From contig CBFCZU010000001.1 in the NCBI GenBank assembly GCA_965602635.1, positions 9,402 to 73,401 on the forward strand: a stretch of DNA of 64,000 nucleotides, given 5' to 3'. This document shows positions 54,964-63,794 of the stretch, one piece after another. The position numbers and the translations under genes are program-made. Under the pieces are notes generated by a model. The model ran no database searches. It was not told the origin of the DNA and worked only from the letters and a program-made list of their open reading frames with translations. This stretch comes from CBFCZU01 sp965602635. GTDB lineage: Bacteria > Planctomycetota > Phycisphaerae > SM23-33. The first letter of the stretch is position 1. Each line of letters begins with the position of its first letter.

Positions 54964-55731
54964 TCAGGAAGATCGGACCGCCAGCATGCACCAGGTGTGA
55001 ACAAAGGTGCTCTCGCTGCCGTGGAAACTCAGTTCAATGCCGGCGGTTCGCCCGGTCTCGCAATAGGCCCTCATGACCCCCAATACCAGGTCTGCTCGCC
55101 CCGGACTGTTGGTGATCGCAATCCAATCCTTGAAGTCACGCCGGGTCCTCCATACGCGATCGGAGACAACTTGCAGGTCAAGTTGCCGGACGATGCCGTG
55201 CAGTTCCGATATCGGCATGGCGCGGACATGGGATGGATCGCGCAGGGTCTCCAGGGCGTTGTGCAGGCCGGCTTCCACCTTGTTCTCGCTCGTCACGATG
55301 TCAGCCAGGACAACCATGCCCCGGCGTCTGGTCACGCGGCGGAGTTCCGCGACGGCCCGAATCGGGTCCTCCAGGTGATGCAGGGCCAGTCGGCAGAAGG
55401 AGGCATCGAAATGCCCATCGGGATACGGGATGCTATCGATGTCCCCACACGCGAACTCCACGTTGCAGGCATGCGCGTCGCGGCATCTTTGTCGAGCCAG
55501 ATCCAGCATCCGCTCGGTCAGGTCCAGAGCGACAAGTCGCCCGACTATCGGCGCGACCGCCACAGACAGAAGGCCCGGGCCACAACAGGCATCCAGGACA
55601 ACGTCGTCAGCCTGTACGCCGCTGGCCGACAGGATGTGGTTGATGGATTCCTTCTGTCGGAGAGACAGCGACGCGGCGAAAGCCTCCGCCTGTGCAGCGA
55701 ACTCTCTCTGAACGCGCTGCCTATGGTCCAT
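54964..55731 (-). CDS. Class I SAM-dependent methyltransferase (UbiE-like)
   Basis: A 255-residue cytoplasmic enzyme from ATG 55731, with GGAGG 9 bases upstream; a longer frame to 55944 is not favoured. SAM motif I is VVLDACCGPGLLSVAVA, motif II is LVALDLTERMLDLARQR, followed by ACGDIDSIPYPDGHFDASFC and LALHHLEDPIRAVAELRRVT, the motif set of UbiE/COQ5-like methyltransferases. The substrate is unknown. It lies in a region of mobile-element remnants and has no obvious operon partner. Confidence 0.88.
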   Translation of the reverse strand: MDHRQRVQREFAAQAEAFAASLSLRQKESINHILSASGVQADDVVLDACCGPGLLSVAVAPIVGRLVALDLTERMLDLARQRCRDAHACNVEFACGDIDSIPYPDGHFDASFCRLALHHLEDPIRAVAELRRVTRRRGMVVLADIVTSENKVEAGLHNALETLRDPSHVRAMPISELHGIVRQLDLQVVSDRVWRTRRDFKDWIAITNSPGRADLVLGVMRAYCETGRTAGIELSFHGSESTFVHTWCMLAVRSS

Positions 55732-55854
55732 CCGAAAGGGCCTCCTCGGGTATCGGGCAGCCAGGCGGCTGGCCAGAGGAGGTTCGCTGCATCTGGCCAC
55801 CAGCCGGACGCTGAGCATAGCCATCTTCTCAAGCCCCGGCAAGTGAACTGACGC

Positions 55855-55953
55855 ATGGAACGGACCAACGCAATCAGAGCCGGCCGCGCCTATGTGGAGC
55901 TGTTCACCAAGGACGGCCGACTGGTGAAGGGCTTGCCCCTCCAAATTCCGTCC
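55855..55953 (+). pseudogene. Possible phage tape-measure-like N-terminal fragment
   Basis: MERTNAIRAGRAYVELFTKD followed by GRLVKGL resembles the first residues of phage tail tape-measure proteins known from planctomycetes (RAGxAYVEL...LxKGL). The frame then becomes unrelated. The match is short, so this is tentative. Confidence 0.3.
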
Positions 55954-56014
55954 GCAGGATCGCTCCTACGGCTTCTGGCACGGCTCGTAGCCCGTCGCTA
56001 CAATGCCCCGTCCC

Positions 56015-56104
56015 ATGAGACCTTGGACATTCTTTCTGGCAGCCATCGCGGGATGGATGAACCGCAGGCAGCAGGAGGTCATCGAGTATCTCAGGGAGGA
56101 GAGC
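56015..56104 (+). pseudogene. Truncated transposase N-terminus (rve-type IS), fragment 2
   Basis: MRPWTFFLAAIAGWMNRRQQ EVIEYLREE, closely similar to the fragment at 49281 in both protein and DNA, with the same upstream CGCTACAAT motif. Truncated after ~30 residues. Confidence 0.55.
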
Positions 56105-56505
56105 GGCCGGGCGGACTGCTCAGGAGCCACTGCCGCGAGGCGGCCTGAGGCTCGGACGCAACCTGGAACCCCTGCTGTCTTGCAGTGCAGCAGCCCAGCA
56201 AGAGCTCCTGCCGAACGAACGCTTCTCACTGCCCACTCTCTTGGGGCTGCAGCGATGGCAATGCATCTGTCGTAGGCAAGAGACGCCGTTCGATTGAGGC
56301 CGTCAGCGAAGCTGCATGCGCTGCCGTTTCTCGGACCTGCTCTGCCCCGTTCAGACGACTACCGGGACTACCGGATTAAGGTCGAAATACCGCGTCTACT
56401 CGCAACTGTATGCGTCTGTTTGCTACCCTTTGCGAAAGTGCCCCAACCTGGTAAGATATTGTAGGCAAAGCACTCATGGGCTTTTCGGCGGAGTGCTTAC
56501 GTCGC

Positions 56506-56526
56506 CTCATAACCCGGAGGTCGCGG
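56506..56526 (+). repeat. tRNA-fMet-like fragment 3
   Basis: Identical over 21 bases to fragment 2 at 51264-51284 (CTCATAACCCGGAGGTCGCG...). Its last three bases overlap the start of the copied IS end. Confidence 0.6.
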
Positions 56527-56706
56527 CCATTAGTGCGGCACGACCGGCAAAGAAGCCTCGAACGAACAACCACACTGCCTGAAGAACGGCCATCCCTGAA
56601 CCTCCGTTGCCGAGATAAACAGCCGGATCCTACGGCCGATGAGGCTCTGCGGCAACGGTGCAAGCCCTTCACCTGCAAGGTGGACGGAGTTTTCGGGAGG
56701 GACAGG
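56524..56706. repeat. 183-bp exact repeat (IS right end), copy 2
   Basis: Identical to 33550-33732. It carries the first residues of the transposase (from the ATG at 56593, minus) and the right terminal repeat, but nothing of the rest of the IS. The left junction falls in the tRNA-fMet-like fragment. Confidence 0.9.
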
Positions 56707-56889
56707 GCGGAGTGGTTGACAAGAGCAATGGCTCGAGGTCGTCCTGGTCCACGAAGAAACCTACGGTTCTCATAACCGACCTCGTAGCCCCTTGTCAGCC
56801 ACGCGAGGGCCGGCTATCCTTGCGAGCATTCCGGGGCTGCATTGGCTCCTCGCGGACGACAGCAATATGCCTCTTGCAAGGAGCGCAGG

Positions 56890-57714
56890 ATGGACAAGCT
56901 ACAGTTCGAGCCGATGACGGTGGGGCAGATTCTGGACAGGACATTCAGGCTTTGGCGAGCTAACTTCGTGCGATACATCGCCATGGTCGCCGTGGTGCTC
57001 GTCCCGCTCCGTATCGTCCAGTTCTTCTGGCAGACGGCTTTGATAGGGGCTGCGAACGCACGTGACCCGTCGCTGGCAGTGCCCATCATCGGGGCCATCG
57101 TCGTTATCATCCTAGCCGTAGTGGGCCAGAACCTCAGTCGCGCGGCGTTGATGAAGAGCATCTCGGAGTCGTACCTGGGCGGTGAGGCGACGGTCGGTCA
57201 ATCGTACCGCGCGATCCTGCCGAGGCTGGGCGGCGTGATCCTGGCCTCCGTCATGGTGGGTTTGGTGGTCGGCCTGGGGATCCTGCTTCTTGTCGTGCCG
57301 GGCATCATCTTTTCCCTCTGGTATGCGCTGACGATCCCCGTGCTGATCCTGGAAGGCAGCAAGGCCGGCGCGTCCATGGGCCGCAGCAGGGCGCTAGTGT
57401 CCGGCAACCTCGGGAAGGTGTTCGTCCTAGCCCTCGTGGTGTTCCTCATCACGTGGATCATTAGTGCGGCCTTCGGCCTGATCGGAAGGCAAGTCGGGCT
57501 GGCCGTCAGCGGCCAAAGCGTACGCCTCTTCACATTTGTGTCCAGCCTGTTCTCGCTCGTCAGCGAGATCCTGACTGTGCCGATCAGCGCGGCCGCCTAT
57601 ATCCTGCTCTACTATGACCTGCGAATTCGCAAAGAAGGCTTCGACCTGGAGATGCTCGCCCAGAGCCTCCGGACCAAGGGGACAATCGCCGATGCGCCGC
57701 CGACCACACCGTAG
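56890..57714 (+). CDS. Polytopic membrane protein (GPDP membrane-domain-like)
   Basis: A 274-residue protein with six or seven helices, from ATG 56890 (AAGGAG upstream). The pattern FEPMTVGQILDRTFRLWRAN at the N-terminus and PGIIFSLWYALTIPVLILEG in the middle match the 'glycerophosphoryl diester phosphodiesterase membrane domain' family, which here has no phosphodiesterase domain. It is the first gene of the second MoxR operon. The next start lies 23 bp inside its 3' end. Confidence 0.82.
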   Translation: MDKLQFEPMTVGQILDRTFRLWRANFVRYIAMVAVVLVPLRIVQFFWQTALIGAANARDPSLAVPIIGAIVVIILAVVGQNLSRAALMKSISESYLGGEATVGQSYRAILPRLGGVILASVMVGLVVGLGILLLVVPGIIFSLWYALTIPVLILEGSKAGASMGRSRALVSGNLGKVFVLALVVFLITWIISAAFGLIGRQVGLAVSGQSVRLFTFVSSLFSLVSEILTVPISAAAYILLYYDLRIRKEGFDLEMLAQSLRTKGTIADAPPTTP

Positions 57715-58510
57715 GGGCCGACACGCAGTACCAGCGGCGGCGACCGTGCTGGTGGCCCTGCTGTGGGCGCCCGGCGGTGTGGCCGAGGCGGCCGGTTTGC
57801 AGTGGGCCCAACGCTCCGGTCAGAGGCTGCGCGCCCGTGCCCCCGGAGAGGCGCCTTTCGACTCGGGTCCCCGGCGCGACCTAGCCCAATGGACAAGCGG
57901 GCGGGCAGACGATGCCACCATTCGCCAGGAGACTCAACGGGTCGTCTCGCAACCGCGGTTCGCCGCGCGATGGAACTTCTGGGAATGGCTGGGTGGGAGA
58001 CTCTCGCGATTGCTGCGCTTAGCCCAGCCGGCAGGTATTTGGGGCAAGGTCGTCTTCTGGATCGTAGTCCCCTGGTGCGTTCTGGCGCTCCTGGTAATCC
58101 TGGGGCATCTTGTCTGGACGGTCGTCACGCTGGTCCGAGGCGAGCGTGCCGGCCATGGCGGGCCGGCCGGGATCGCCAGACACGCCGAGCTGCAGGGGCT
58201 CTCATATACCGCGCTCTGGGCGCGGATGCAGCAACTCGCCCAGGAGGGCCGGTTCCGCGACGCCATCGGCATAATGATGGTCGCCCTGCTGCGCTGGCTG
58301 GAACAGGCCTCAGCCCTGCGTTTTCACGAGAGCAAGACCAATGGCGACTACATCCGGGAGTTCTCCGCAGGCCAAACCGGACGAGAGGATTTCCGGCGTT
58401 TCGTCAACGCCTTCGATCTGGCCGTCTATGGCGGCCAGCCGTGTGAAGAGGCGTCCTTCCGGATCATGAAGCGCTTGTTCGAGCGGGTGCGCCATGCCGG
58501 CGAAGAGTAA
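57692..58510 (+). CDS. DUF4129 domain protein
   Basis: A 272-residue protein with an N-terminal signal/anchor, one membrane helix (about residues 115-145, VVFWIVVPWCVLALLVILGH) and a cytoplasmic C-terminal DUF4129 domain (SYTALWARMQQLAQEGRFRD AIGIMMVALLRWLEQ; FHESKTNGDYIREF; FVNAFDLAVYGG). DUF4129 proteins are standard members of MoxR/DUF58/DUF4350 operons. It overlaps both neighbours (23 and 17 bp). Confidence 0.9.
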   Translation: MRRRPHRRGRHAVPAAATVLVALLWAPGGVAEAAGLQWAQRSGQRLRARAPGEAPFDSGPRRDLAQWTSGRADDATIRQETQRVVSQPRFAARWNFWEWLGGRLSRLLRLAQPAGIWGKVVFWIVVPWCVLALLVILGHLVWTVVTLVRGERAGHGGPAGIARHAELQGLSYTALWARMQQLAQEGRFRDAIGIMMVALLRWLEQASALRFHESKTNGDYIREFSAGQTGREDFRRFVNAFDLAVYGGQPCEEASFRIMKRLFERVRHAGEE

Positions 58511-59750
58511 GCGGTCCGACTACGTCATCCTGGCGGTGCTAGGGGCCTGCACGACCGCCTTCCTGGCCTTGGCCGTCGGCCTCGGATGGTTCGAGGACCG
58601 GCCCCGGGAGGCCCCGCCGATTCGCACGACGTATTCGACCAATCCACAGGGCACCATGGCCTTCTGGATGCTCATGAACCAGCTTGGGACGCCCCTGCAA
58701 AGACTCCGCCAGCCGTTCAGCGGCGAGCTCCTCCAGTCGGTCGACGTCTTTCTGGTCATTGATCCCATCGAAGATCTGACGCCAGAGGAGCGGGCCTGCC
58801 TGGAGAGTTGGGTCGAAGGCGGCGGGGTGCTGGTTCACAGCGGCCGGCTCAGACTGCAGGGCGAAGTGCAGGCCGACTTCGACATTCCGGCCCCGTGGCG
58901 CCGGCAGAGCTATCAAGGGGCCGACCAGGCAAGGACGACGTCGGTGCCACCCGACGCCGCCAGCCTGCCTCTGTCCCGGGACGTCCGCACCGTGCGGCTC
59001 AACAGCAGGCGCACGCTGTTGCCTGGAGGCACCGGCGAATCGCACGATCCATCGGCTGTAAGGTTGTTCATGGATTCAGAGGGGCTTCGGATCGCGATGC
59101 GGCCGCTCGGCTCCGGCAGGATCATCACGATGTCAGACAGTTCGTTCATGGCCAACGGCCTGCTGGAACACGGCGACAACTGTATCCTCGCCGCCAATGT
59201 GGTCGCCTGCGCGGCTGGCCAGGCGCGCGGCGTGCGGATGGCCTACGACGAATACCACCTCGGCTACGGCAGCAGGCCGACGAGCTGGGGCGCGTTGTGG
59301 GCGGCACTGTGCGGCAGCAGCGCCGGCTGGGCGATGCTGGTGGCGGCGATCTCGGGGCTGCTCTACCTGGTCCTCAGGGGCCGGCGCTTCGGCACACGCC
59401 GGGCCCCGCAGCGAACGCGCCGACGGTCCAAGCTGGAGTACGTCTACTCGGTCGGCGCAACCTACCGGGCTTCCGGCGCCCACTGCCTGGCACTGAGGCT
59501 GATCTATCACTGGTTCAGGTCCCGCTGCGCGAGCCTGGCCAGACTGCCTCAGGCTGCGCCCGTCGATAGTATTGCCGCAGGTCTCGCCCGGCGAACGGGC
59601 AAGGTCCGGCAGAGCTACCAAGACACGCTGCGCGAGTGTGAGCGGGCCCTTGCCGAGAGGGATGTCTCCGGCCGGAGCCTGATCGTCCTGCTTCGGCGCA
59701 TGGGTCAGATGGAGATGGAGATCTTTGATGGAACCCGAACACGCAAATGA
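58494..59750 (+). CDS. DUF4350 domain membrane protein
   Basis: A 418-residue protein. An N-terminal helix (residues 10-32) is followed by the DUF4350 GATase-like fold (RTTYSTNPQGTMAFWMLMNQ LG; SVDVFLVIDPIEDLTPEE; LESWVEGGGVLVHSG; GRIITMSDSSFMANGLL). A second helix near residue 282-300 and a cytoplasmic helical tail follow. Its position between DUF4129 and MoxR is typical. It overlaps the MoxR start by 23 bp. Confidence 0.9.
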   Translation: MPAKSKRSDYVILAVLGACTTAFLALAVGLGWFEDRPREAPPIRTTYSTNPQGTMAFWMLMNQLGTPLQRLRQPFSGELLQSVDVFLVIDPIEDLTPEERACLESWVEGGGVLVHSGRLRLQGEVQADFDIPAPWRRQSYQGADQARTTSVPPDAASLPLSRDVRTVRLNSRRTLLPGGTGESHDPSAVRLFMDSEGLRIAMRPLGSGRIITMSDSSFMANGLLEHGDNCILAANVVACAAGQARGVRMAYDEYHLGYGSRPTSWGALWAALCGSSAGWAMLVAAISGLLYLVLRGRRFGTRRAPQRTRRRSKLEYVYSVGATYRASGAHCLALRLIYHWFRSRCASLARLPQAAPVDSIAAGLARRTGKVRQSYQDTLRECERALAERDVSGRSLIVLLRRMGQMEMEIFDGTRTRK

Positions 59751-60684
59751 GCTAGCCCGAAGGATCGTCGACGATATCCGCAAGGTCATCGTCGGCCAGG
59801 ACGGCCCCGTTGAGGAGATGGCGGCGGCCCTGCTCGCTGGAGGCCACGCCCTTCTGGAAGGCGTTCCCGGCACGGCCAAGACCCTCATGGCTCGATTGCT
59901 GTCGATGACAACCGGCGCATCGTTCCGGCGGATTCAATTCACCCCTGACCTGATGCCCTCCGACGTTGTGGGAGTCAATATTTACAATATGGCCATGGGA
60001 CAGTTCGTGTTCCGACCAGGACCAATCTTCTCGGACATCGTTCTGGCCGACGAGATCAACCGCGCCCCGGCCAAGACGCAGTCGGCAATGCTGGAGGCGA
60101 TGCAGGAGAGGCAGGCGACAGTAGACGGCACGCCGTACGCAATGTCTGAGGTATTCACCGTCTTCGCCACACAGAACCCCGTCGAGTTCGAGGGTACCTA
60201 CCCGCTGCCGGAAGCGGAGGTGGACCGGTTCATGCTCAAGATCGTCGTGGGCTACCCGGAGGAATCGTCAGAAGAGATGATCCTGGACAAGGTCCAGGAC
60301 GGCTTCGACGCGGCTTGTCCTGCAAGCTACGGCCTGACGCCGGTCCTTGACGTTCCGACGCTGGCGGCACTCCGCAAGGCGGTTCGAGGCGTGCATGTCG
60401 AGCTGCGGGTCCGCCGGTACGTGACCGCCATCGTCCGCGCCACGCGTTCGCTGCCGCAAGTGGCCCTGGGTGCCAGCCCGCGGGCGGCCGTCATGCTCCT
60501 GCTGGCCTCGCAGGCCTCGGCCATCCTCGCCGGCCGGGCGTTCGTCACCCCCGACGACGTCAAGGCCATGGCGCTGCCTGTCCTGAGGCATCGCATCCTC
60601 CTGCAGCCTGAAGTGGAAGTGGAGGGGCGAACCGCCGACGACTGCGTCCGGGAGCTGCTACTGGGCGTCGAGGTGCCACGATAA
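59728..60684 (+). CDS. MoxR-family AAA+ ATPase (second MoxR operon)
   Basis: About 318 residues from ATG 59728. Walker A EGVPGTAKTLMARLL (Ala before the Lys, common in MoxR), Walker B VLADEINRAPAKTQSAMLEA, sensor TVFATQNPVEFEGTYPLPEA EVDRF, and the C-terminal lid with ALGASPRAAVMLLLASQASA. It works with the DUF58 protein encoded 2 bp downstream. It is a different subfamily from the MoxR at 19.1 kb. Confidence 0.96.
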   Translation: MEPEHANELARRIVDDIRKVIVGQDGPVEEMAAALLAGGHALLEGVPGTAKTLMARLLSMTTGASFRRIQFTPDLMPSDVVGVNIYNMAMGQFVFRPGPIFSDIVLADEINRAPAKTQSAMLEAMQERQATVDGTPYAMSEVFTVFATQNPVEFEGTYPLPEAEVDRFMLKIVVGYPEESSEEMILDKVQDGFDAACPASYGLTPVLDVPTLAALRKAVRGVHVELRVRRYVTAIVRATRSLPQVALGASPRAAVMLLLASQASAILAGRAFVTPDDVKAMALPVLRHRILLQPEVEVEGRTADDCVRELLLGVEVPR

Positions 60685-60686
60685 CG

Positions 60687-61997
60687 ATGCTGCCGTCCAG
60701 GCGACTGATCGTGATGCTTCTGGCCGCCGTGCCGGTCTTACTGGCCGGAGCGGCTTCTGAGCCAATGGCCAGCCTGGGCTTGCTGTACCTTCTGGTGCTT
60801 CTGGCCTACGCCGCCATTGATGCGCTGCTGCTGCCGCGCCGGCGGTCGATCACGATCCGCCGCATCGTCCCCGAGCGTTTGTCATTCGGCGCCCTGGGTC
60901 AATTCGCTGTGGAGGTCCACAACGCCGGCCGCCGGCGCGTCGAGATAAACCTTGCCGACGACCTGCCCGAGGGGCTCGAGCCCGCCGGGCCTACGCCGAC
61001 GGCAGTGCTGGGCCACGGCCAGAGCCGGACGGTGGAGTACGTGATCCGGGGATGCCGCCGAGGGCGGCACGAGTTGGGGGCGATGGACGTCCGCGTCCTT
61101 CCCGCCATGGGTCTTTTCTACCGCCAGTTCCGCCTCCACATTCCAGCCGAAGTCCACGTCTTCCCGGACCTGGTCGACATGAAGCGCTACGACCTGCTGG
61201 TGCGCCGCGGGCTGCTGCGGGAGGCCGGCCTGGCCCGCATACGGCAACTCGGCAAGGGCGGTGAGTTCGAAAGCCTGCGCGCGTACGTCCACGGTGACGA
61301 GATGGCCCACGTCGACTGGAAGGCCACTGCGCGGCGGGGCGAGCTCTTCGTCCGAAACTATCAGCCCCATCGCCAGCAGAGCGTGCTGGTGGCTCTGGAC
61401 GTTGGCAGGGCGACGGCCGGCGAGTTCGAGGGCCTGAGCCGACTGGACTACCTGGTCAACGCCGCGATGTTGCTGTCGTACGTCTGCCTCCGCCAGGGCG
61501 ACTGGTTCAGCCTCGTGGCCTTCAGCGACCGGATCGAAAGCTACCTTCCACCGATCCGCCGACTGGGGAACATCGACCGCGTTGCGCGGGCGTTGTACGA
61601 GCTTCAACCCCGGCTCGTCGAGTCCGACTACGCTTCCGCCTGCCGGTTCATGGGCCTCAAGAACCGCAAGCGCAGCCTGATTTGCCTGATGACCGACGTC
61701 CTCGACCGGCATGCCAGCGGGGTGATTCTGGCCTACATGGCCAGGTTTGCCCGGCACCATCTGCCGCTGGCGGTCACGTTGGCCAATCCGGCGGTGACCG
61801 CTGTAGCCGAACAGCCCATCGCCAAGTCGCGTGATCCGTACAGTAAGGCCGCAGCCCTGGACGTAGTGATGGCCCGGTCGGAGGCCCTGACTGAGATGCG
61901 TCGCAATGGTGTGGATGTCCTCGATGTGACCCCCAAGCAACTGACCCCCGAGTTGATCAACCGCTACCTCACCATCAAGTGGACGCGGCGCCTGTAG
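60687..61997 (+). CDS. DUF58 membrane protein
   Basis: A 436-residue protein with two N-terminal helices (residues 9-48), a beta-sandwich, then the DUF58 signature FESLRAYVHGDEMAHVDWKA TARRGELFVRNYQ and a vWA-like fold (SVLVALDVGRATAGEF; RSLICLMTDVLDRH). It is longer and membrane-bound compared with the DUF58 at 20.1 kb. Its 3' end overlaps the convergent SpoIIM-like gene by 23 bp. Confidence 0.93.
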   Translation: MLPSRRLIVMLLAAVPVLLAGAASEPMASLGLLYLLVLLAYAAIDALLLPRRRSITIRRIVPERLSFGALGQFAVEVHNAGRRRVEINLADDLPEGLEPAGPTPTAVLGHGQSRTVEYVIRGCRRGRHELGAMDVRVLPAMGLFYRQFRLHIPAEVHVFPDLVDMKRYDLLVRRGLLREAGLARIRQLGKGGEFESLRAYVHGDEMAHVDWKATARRGELFVRNYQPHRQQSVLVALDVGRATAGEFEGLSRLDYLVNAAMLLSYVCLRQGDWFSLVAFSDRIESYLPPIRRLGNIDRVARALYELQPRLVESDYASACRFMGLKNRKRSLICLMTDVLDRHASGVILAYMARFARHHLPLAVTLANPAVTAVAEQPIAKSRDPYSKAAALDVVMARSEALTEMRRNGVDVLDVTPKQLTPELINRYLTIKWTRRL

Positions 61998-62991
61998 CCG
62001 CATGCCCCTCCGGCGCCGCCGAGGGCCAGGCCGACCGCCCGGAGCCGCACAAATAGGCCATCGCCGTTGCCAGTACCAGCAGCCCGATGGATATCTTTGT
62101 CCCACCGGACAGGTAGCTTGGCGTGACGAACGATTCGATGCATCCGGCCACGAGGAACATGGGGATTGTCCCGAGCACCAGCAGGACCGCCTCCCTCGCC
62201 CCGGCCCGAAGAGACGCCAGCCGGGTTTGCGAACCGGGAACCGCCAACGACAGCCCCATCCTTAGGCCAGCCGCCGCCGCAACCAGGATCGCAAAGATCT
62301 CCAGCGCGCCGTGAGGGATCAGAAACGAACAGACCTCGTACGTCAGCTCATGGTTGGCGAAGTGGCCGACGAATCCACCCAGCATCATGCCATTGGTCAG
62401 AAGGACCCAGCACGTCCCCACACCGGCCAGGGCCCCCAACGCAAACGCAAAGAACGACACCTGGATGTTATTGGTTGTGATCATGCCGGCCATGAGGGTT
62501 TTCGGCGCGCGGCGGTACCGTTCGCTGATGTCTTCGGCCGTGACCTGGCCACTGTCCTGAACGTCCAGGCCCCGCGGCACGAACAGCCTTGCCGTGTCGG
62601 GGTCGCCACGCACCGCTGCGTAGGCGCCGAGGGCGCCGATCAGGAAGATAGCCGTCGCGAGCAGGACGTAAGCCCAAAGCCGCCGAAACAGCCGCGGATA
62701 GTCGTGCCCGAGAAACCTCCAGACCGCCTTGGCCGGGCGGGAGTGCCTACGGCGGTAAAGCATTCCGTGTGCCGCGATCGCAAGTCGGTTGATGTGCGCC
62801 TGGGTCAGCGGATCAATCTCCAGCATCCGCGCCCGGGCCACGTCCACGGCGACGGCCGGATACAGCCGCGTCACTCGATAGAGCTGCTCATCCGTCAGGC
62901 CCGCCGAGCCCTTTCGGCCAGCGGCTTTCAGCAACGACTCCAGCTCATCCCAGGCGGGCTTGCGCGTTTCGAGGAACTTGGTTGCGCTCAT
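61975..62991 (-). CDS. SpoIIM-like (stage II sporulation protein M) membrane protein
   Basis: A 338-residue protein with an ~100-residue cytoplasmic N-terminus and about six helices. Typical SpoIIM features are MAGMITTNNIQVSFFAFALG and LIPHGALEIFAILVAAAAGL, with GGFVGHFANHELTYEVCSF between. In non-sporulating bacteria these accompany RDD and MoxR/DUF58/DUF4129 genes, as here. The RDD gene upstream overlaps its start by 4 bp. Confidence 0.92.
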   Translation of the reverse strand: MSATKFLETRKPAWDELESLLKAAGRKGSAGLTDEQLYRVTRLYPAVAVDVARARMLEIDPLTQAHINRLAIAAHGMLYRRRHSRPAKAVWRFLGHDYPRLFRRLWAYVLLATAIFLIGALGAYAAVRGDPDTARLFVPRGLDVQDSGQVTAEDISERYRRAPKTLMAGMITTNNIQVSFFAFALGALAGVGTCWVLLTNGMMLGGFVGHFANHELTYEVCSFLIPHGALEIFAILVAAAAGLRMGLSLAVPGSQTRLASLRAGAREAVLLVLGTIPMFLVAGCIESFVTPSYLSGGTKISIGLLVLATAMAYLCGSGRSAWPSAAPEGHAATGAAST

Positions 62992-63794
62992 TCTAGGGGT
63001 CCCTCTGGGCTGGCCAGTTCGGACGCCTTCGCCTCGAAAGCCCTCTGCATCAGCAGTTCGAGCTTGTATTCAAGCGATTGGAGAGTCTCGGCGTCGTCCA
63101 GTTGGCCCGTGCGCCGGAGGATCGGGCGCACCAACCGATCCAGCAGGCGATGCCTGGCAGCCACGGTCAACTCGCCCCGCCGCCGCCAGTAGCTTAGCAA
63201 GGCGCGGTATTCCTCTGGCATTAACTGGGTCGCGCGGAGCACCCCGGCCGTGGCTTCATCTTCCCATCGCCCCACGGCCTTACGCCGCTTGCCGCTCTTG
63301 GCGGAGTAGTCGGAGACGGCCTCGGAAACGACCAGCGTACCGGCGGCCAGATCGCCTAGCCGCTGAGACTTGCGGGTCAGAAACATGCAAAGGCCCGCGA
63401 CGGCGTAGAACCCGATGAAGTCCACTGCGCGCAGTAGGTTGCGAATGGCGATGTCGACGAATGTGATGGCCCCGCCACCGTCCTTGACGACGCGGATCCG
63501 TTGCGATTTCTTGCCAGGGCTCTGCCCATTGGTCACCATCTCGAAGAACACGAAGTATCCCCAGTAGACCAGGAAGAACACTACCATCAGCAGCCCTATG
63601 ACCACCCCGCCGAGCTCGGGATACTTAGTCAAGCCCCACGCCCCCGCCAAGATCCCGATCAGCGCGACAACCAGCAGGGATGTGAAGATGATAAGGTTGT
63701 CCAGCAAGCCGGCGATGAAACGCGTGCCGATTCCCGCCAGCCTGCGCTGAAGCTCCACGTTCTCCGGCGTTTCGATGAAATCGAAATCCTGCAT
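62988..63794 (-). CDS. RDD family membrane protein
   Basis: A 268-residue protein from ATG 63794. The RDD domain is at residues ~15-150: RRLAGIGTRFIAGLLDNLII, FFEMVTNGQSPGKKSQRIRV and IRNLLRAVDFIGFYAVAGLC with the conserved Arg/Asp residues, forming four helices. The C-terminal half is a cytoplasmic helical extension. It forms an operon with the SpoIIM-like gene (ATGA overlap) and faces the second MoxR operon, completing the RDD-SpoIIM-DUF4129-DUF4350-MoxR-DUF58 set. Confidence 0.92.
   Translation of the reverse strand: MQDFDFIETPENVELQRRLAGIGTRFIAGLLDNLIIFTSLLVVALIGILAGAWGLTKYPELGGVVIGLLMVVFFLVYWGYFVFFEMVTNGQSPGKKSQRIRVVKDGGGAITFVDIAIRNLLRAVDFIGFYAVAGLCMFLTRKSQRLGDLAAGTLVVSEAVSDYSAKSGKRRKAVGRWEDEATAGVLRATQLMPEEYRALLSYWRRRGELTVAARHRLLDRLVRPILRRTGQLDDAETLQSLEYKLELLMQRAFEAKASELASPEGPLE

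Larger units (their letters stand above)
55732..56889. other. Mobile-element remnant region without an intact gene
   Basis: 1.16 kb containing, in order, a possible phage-type fragment (55855-55953), a truncated transposase N-terminus (56015-56104), a tRNA-fMet-like fragment (56506-56526) and an exact copy of the IS right end (56524-56706). A stretch follows with nothing recognisable until the next gene. The parts between these pieces show no coding or structural signal. Confidence 0.6.

Noticed and set aside
56476..56775. 99-codon plus-strand frame across the copied IS end
   Set aside because: It crosses three unrelated remnants and is antisense to the transposase 5' end.
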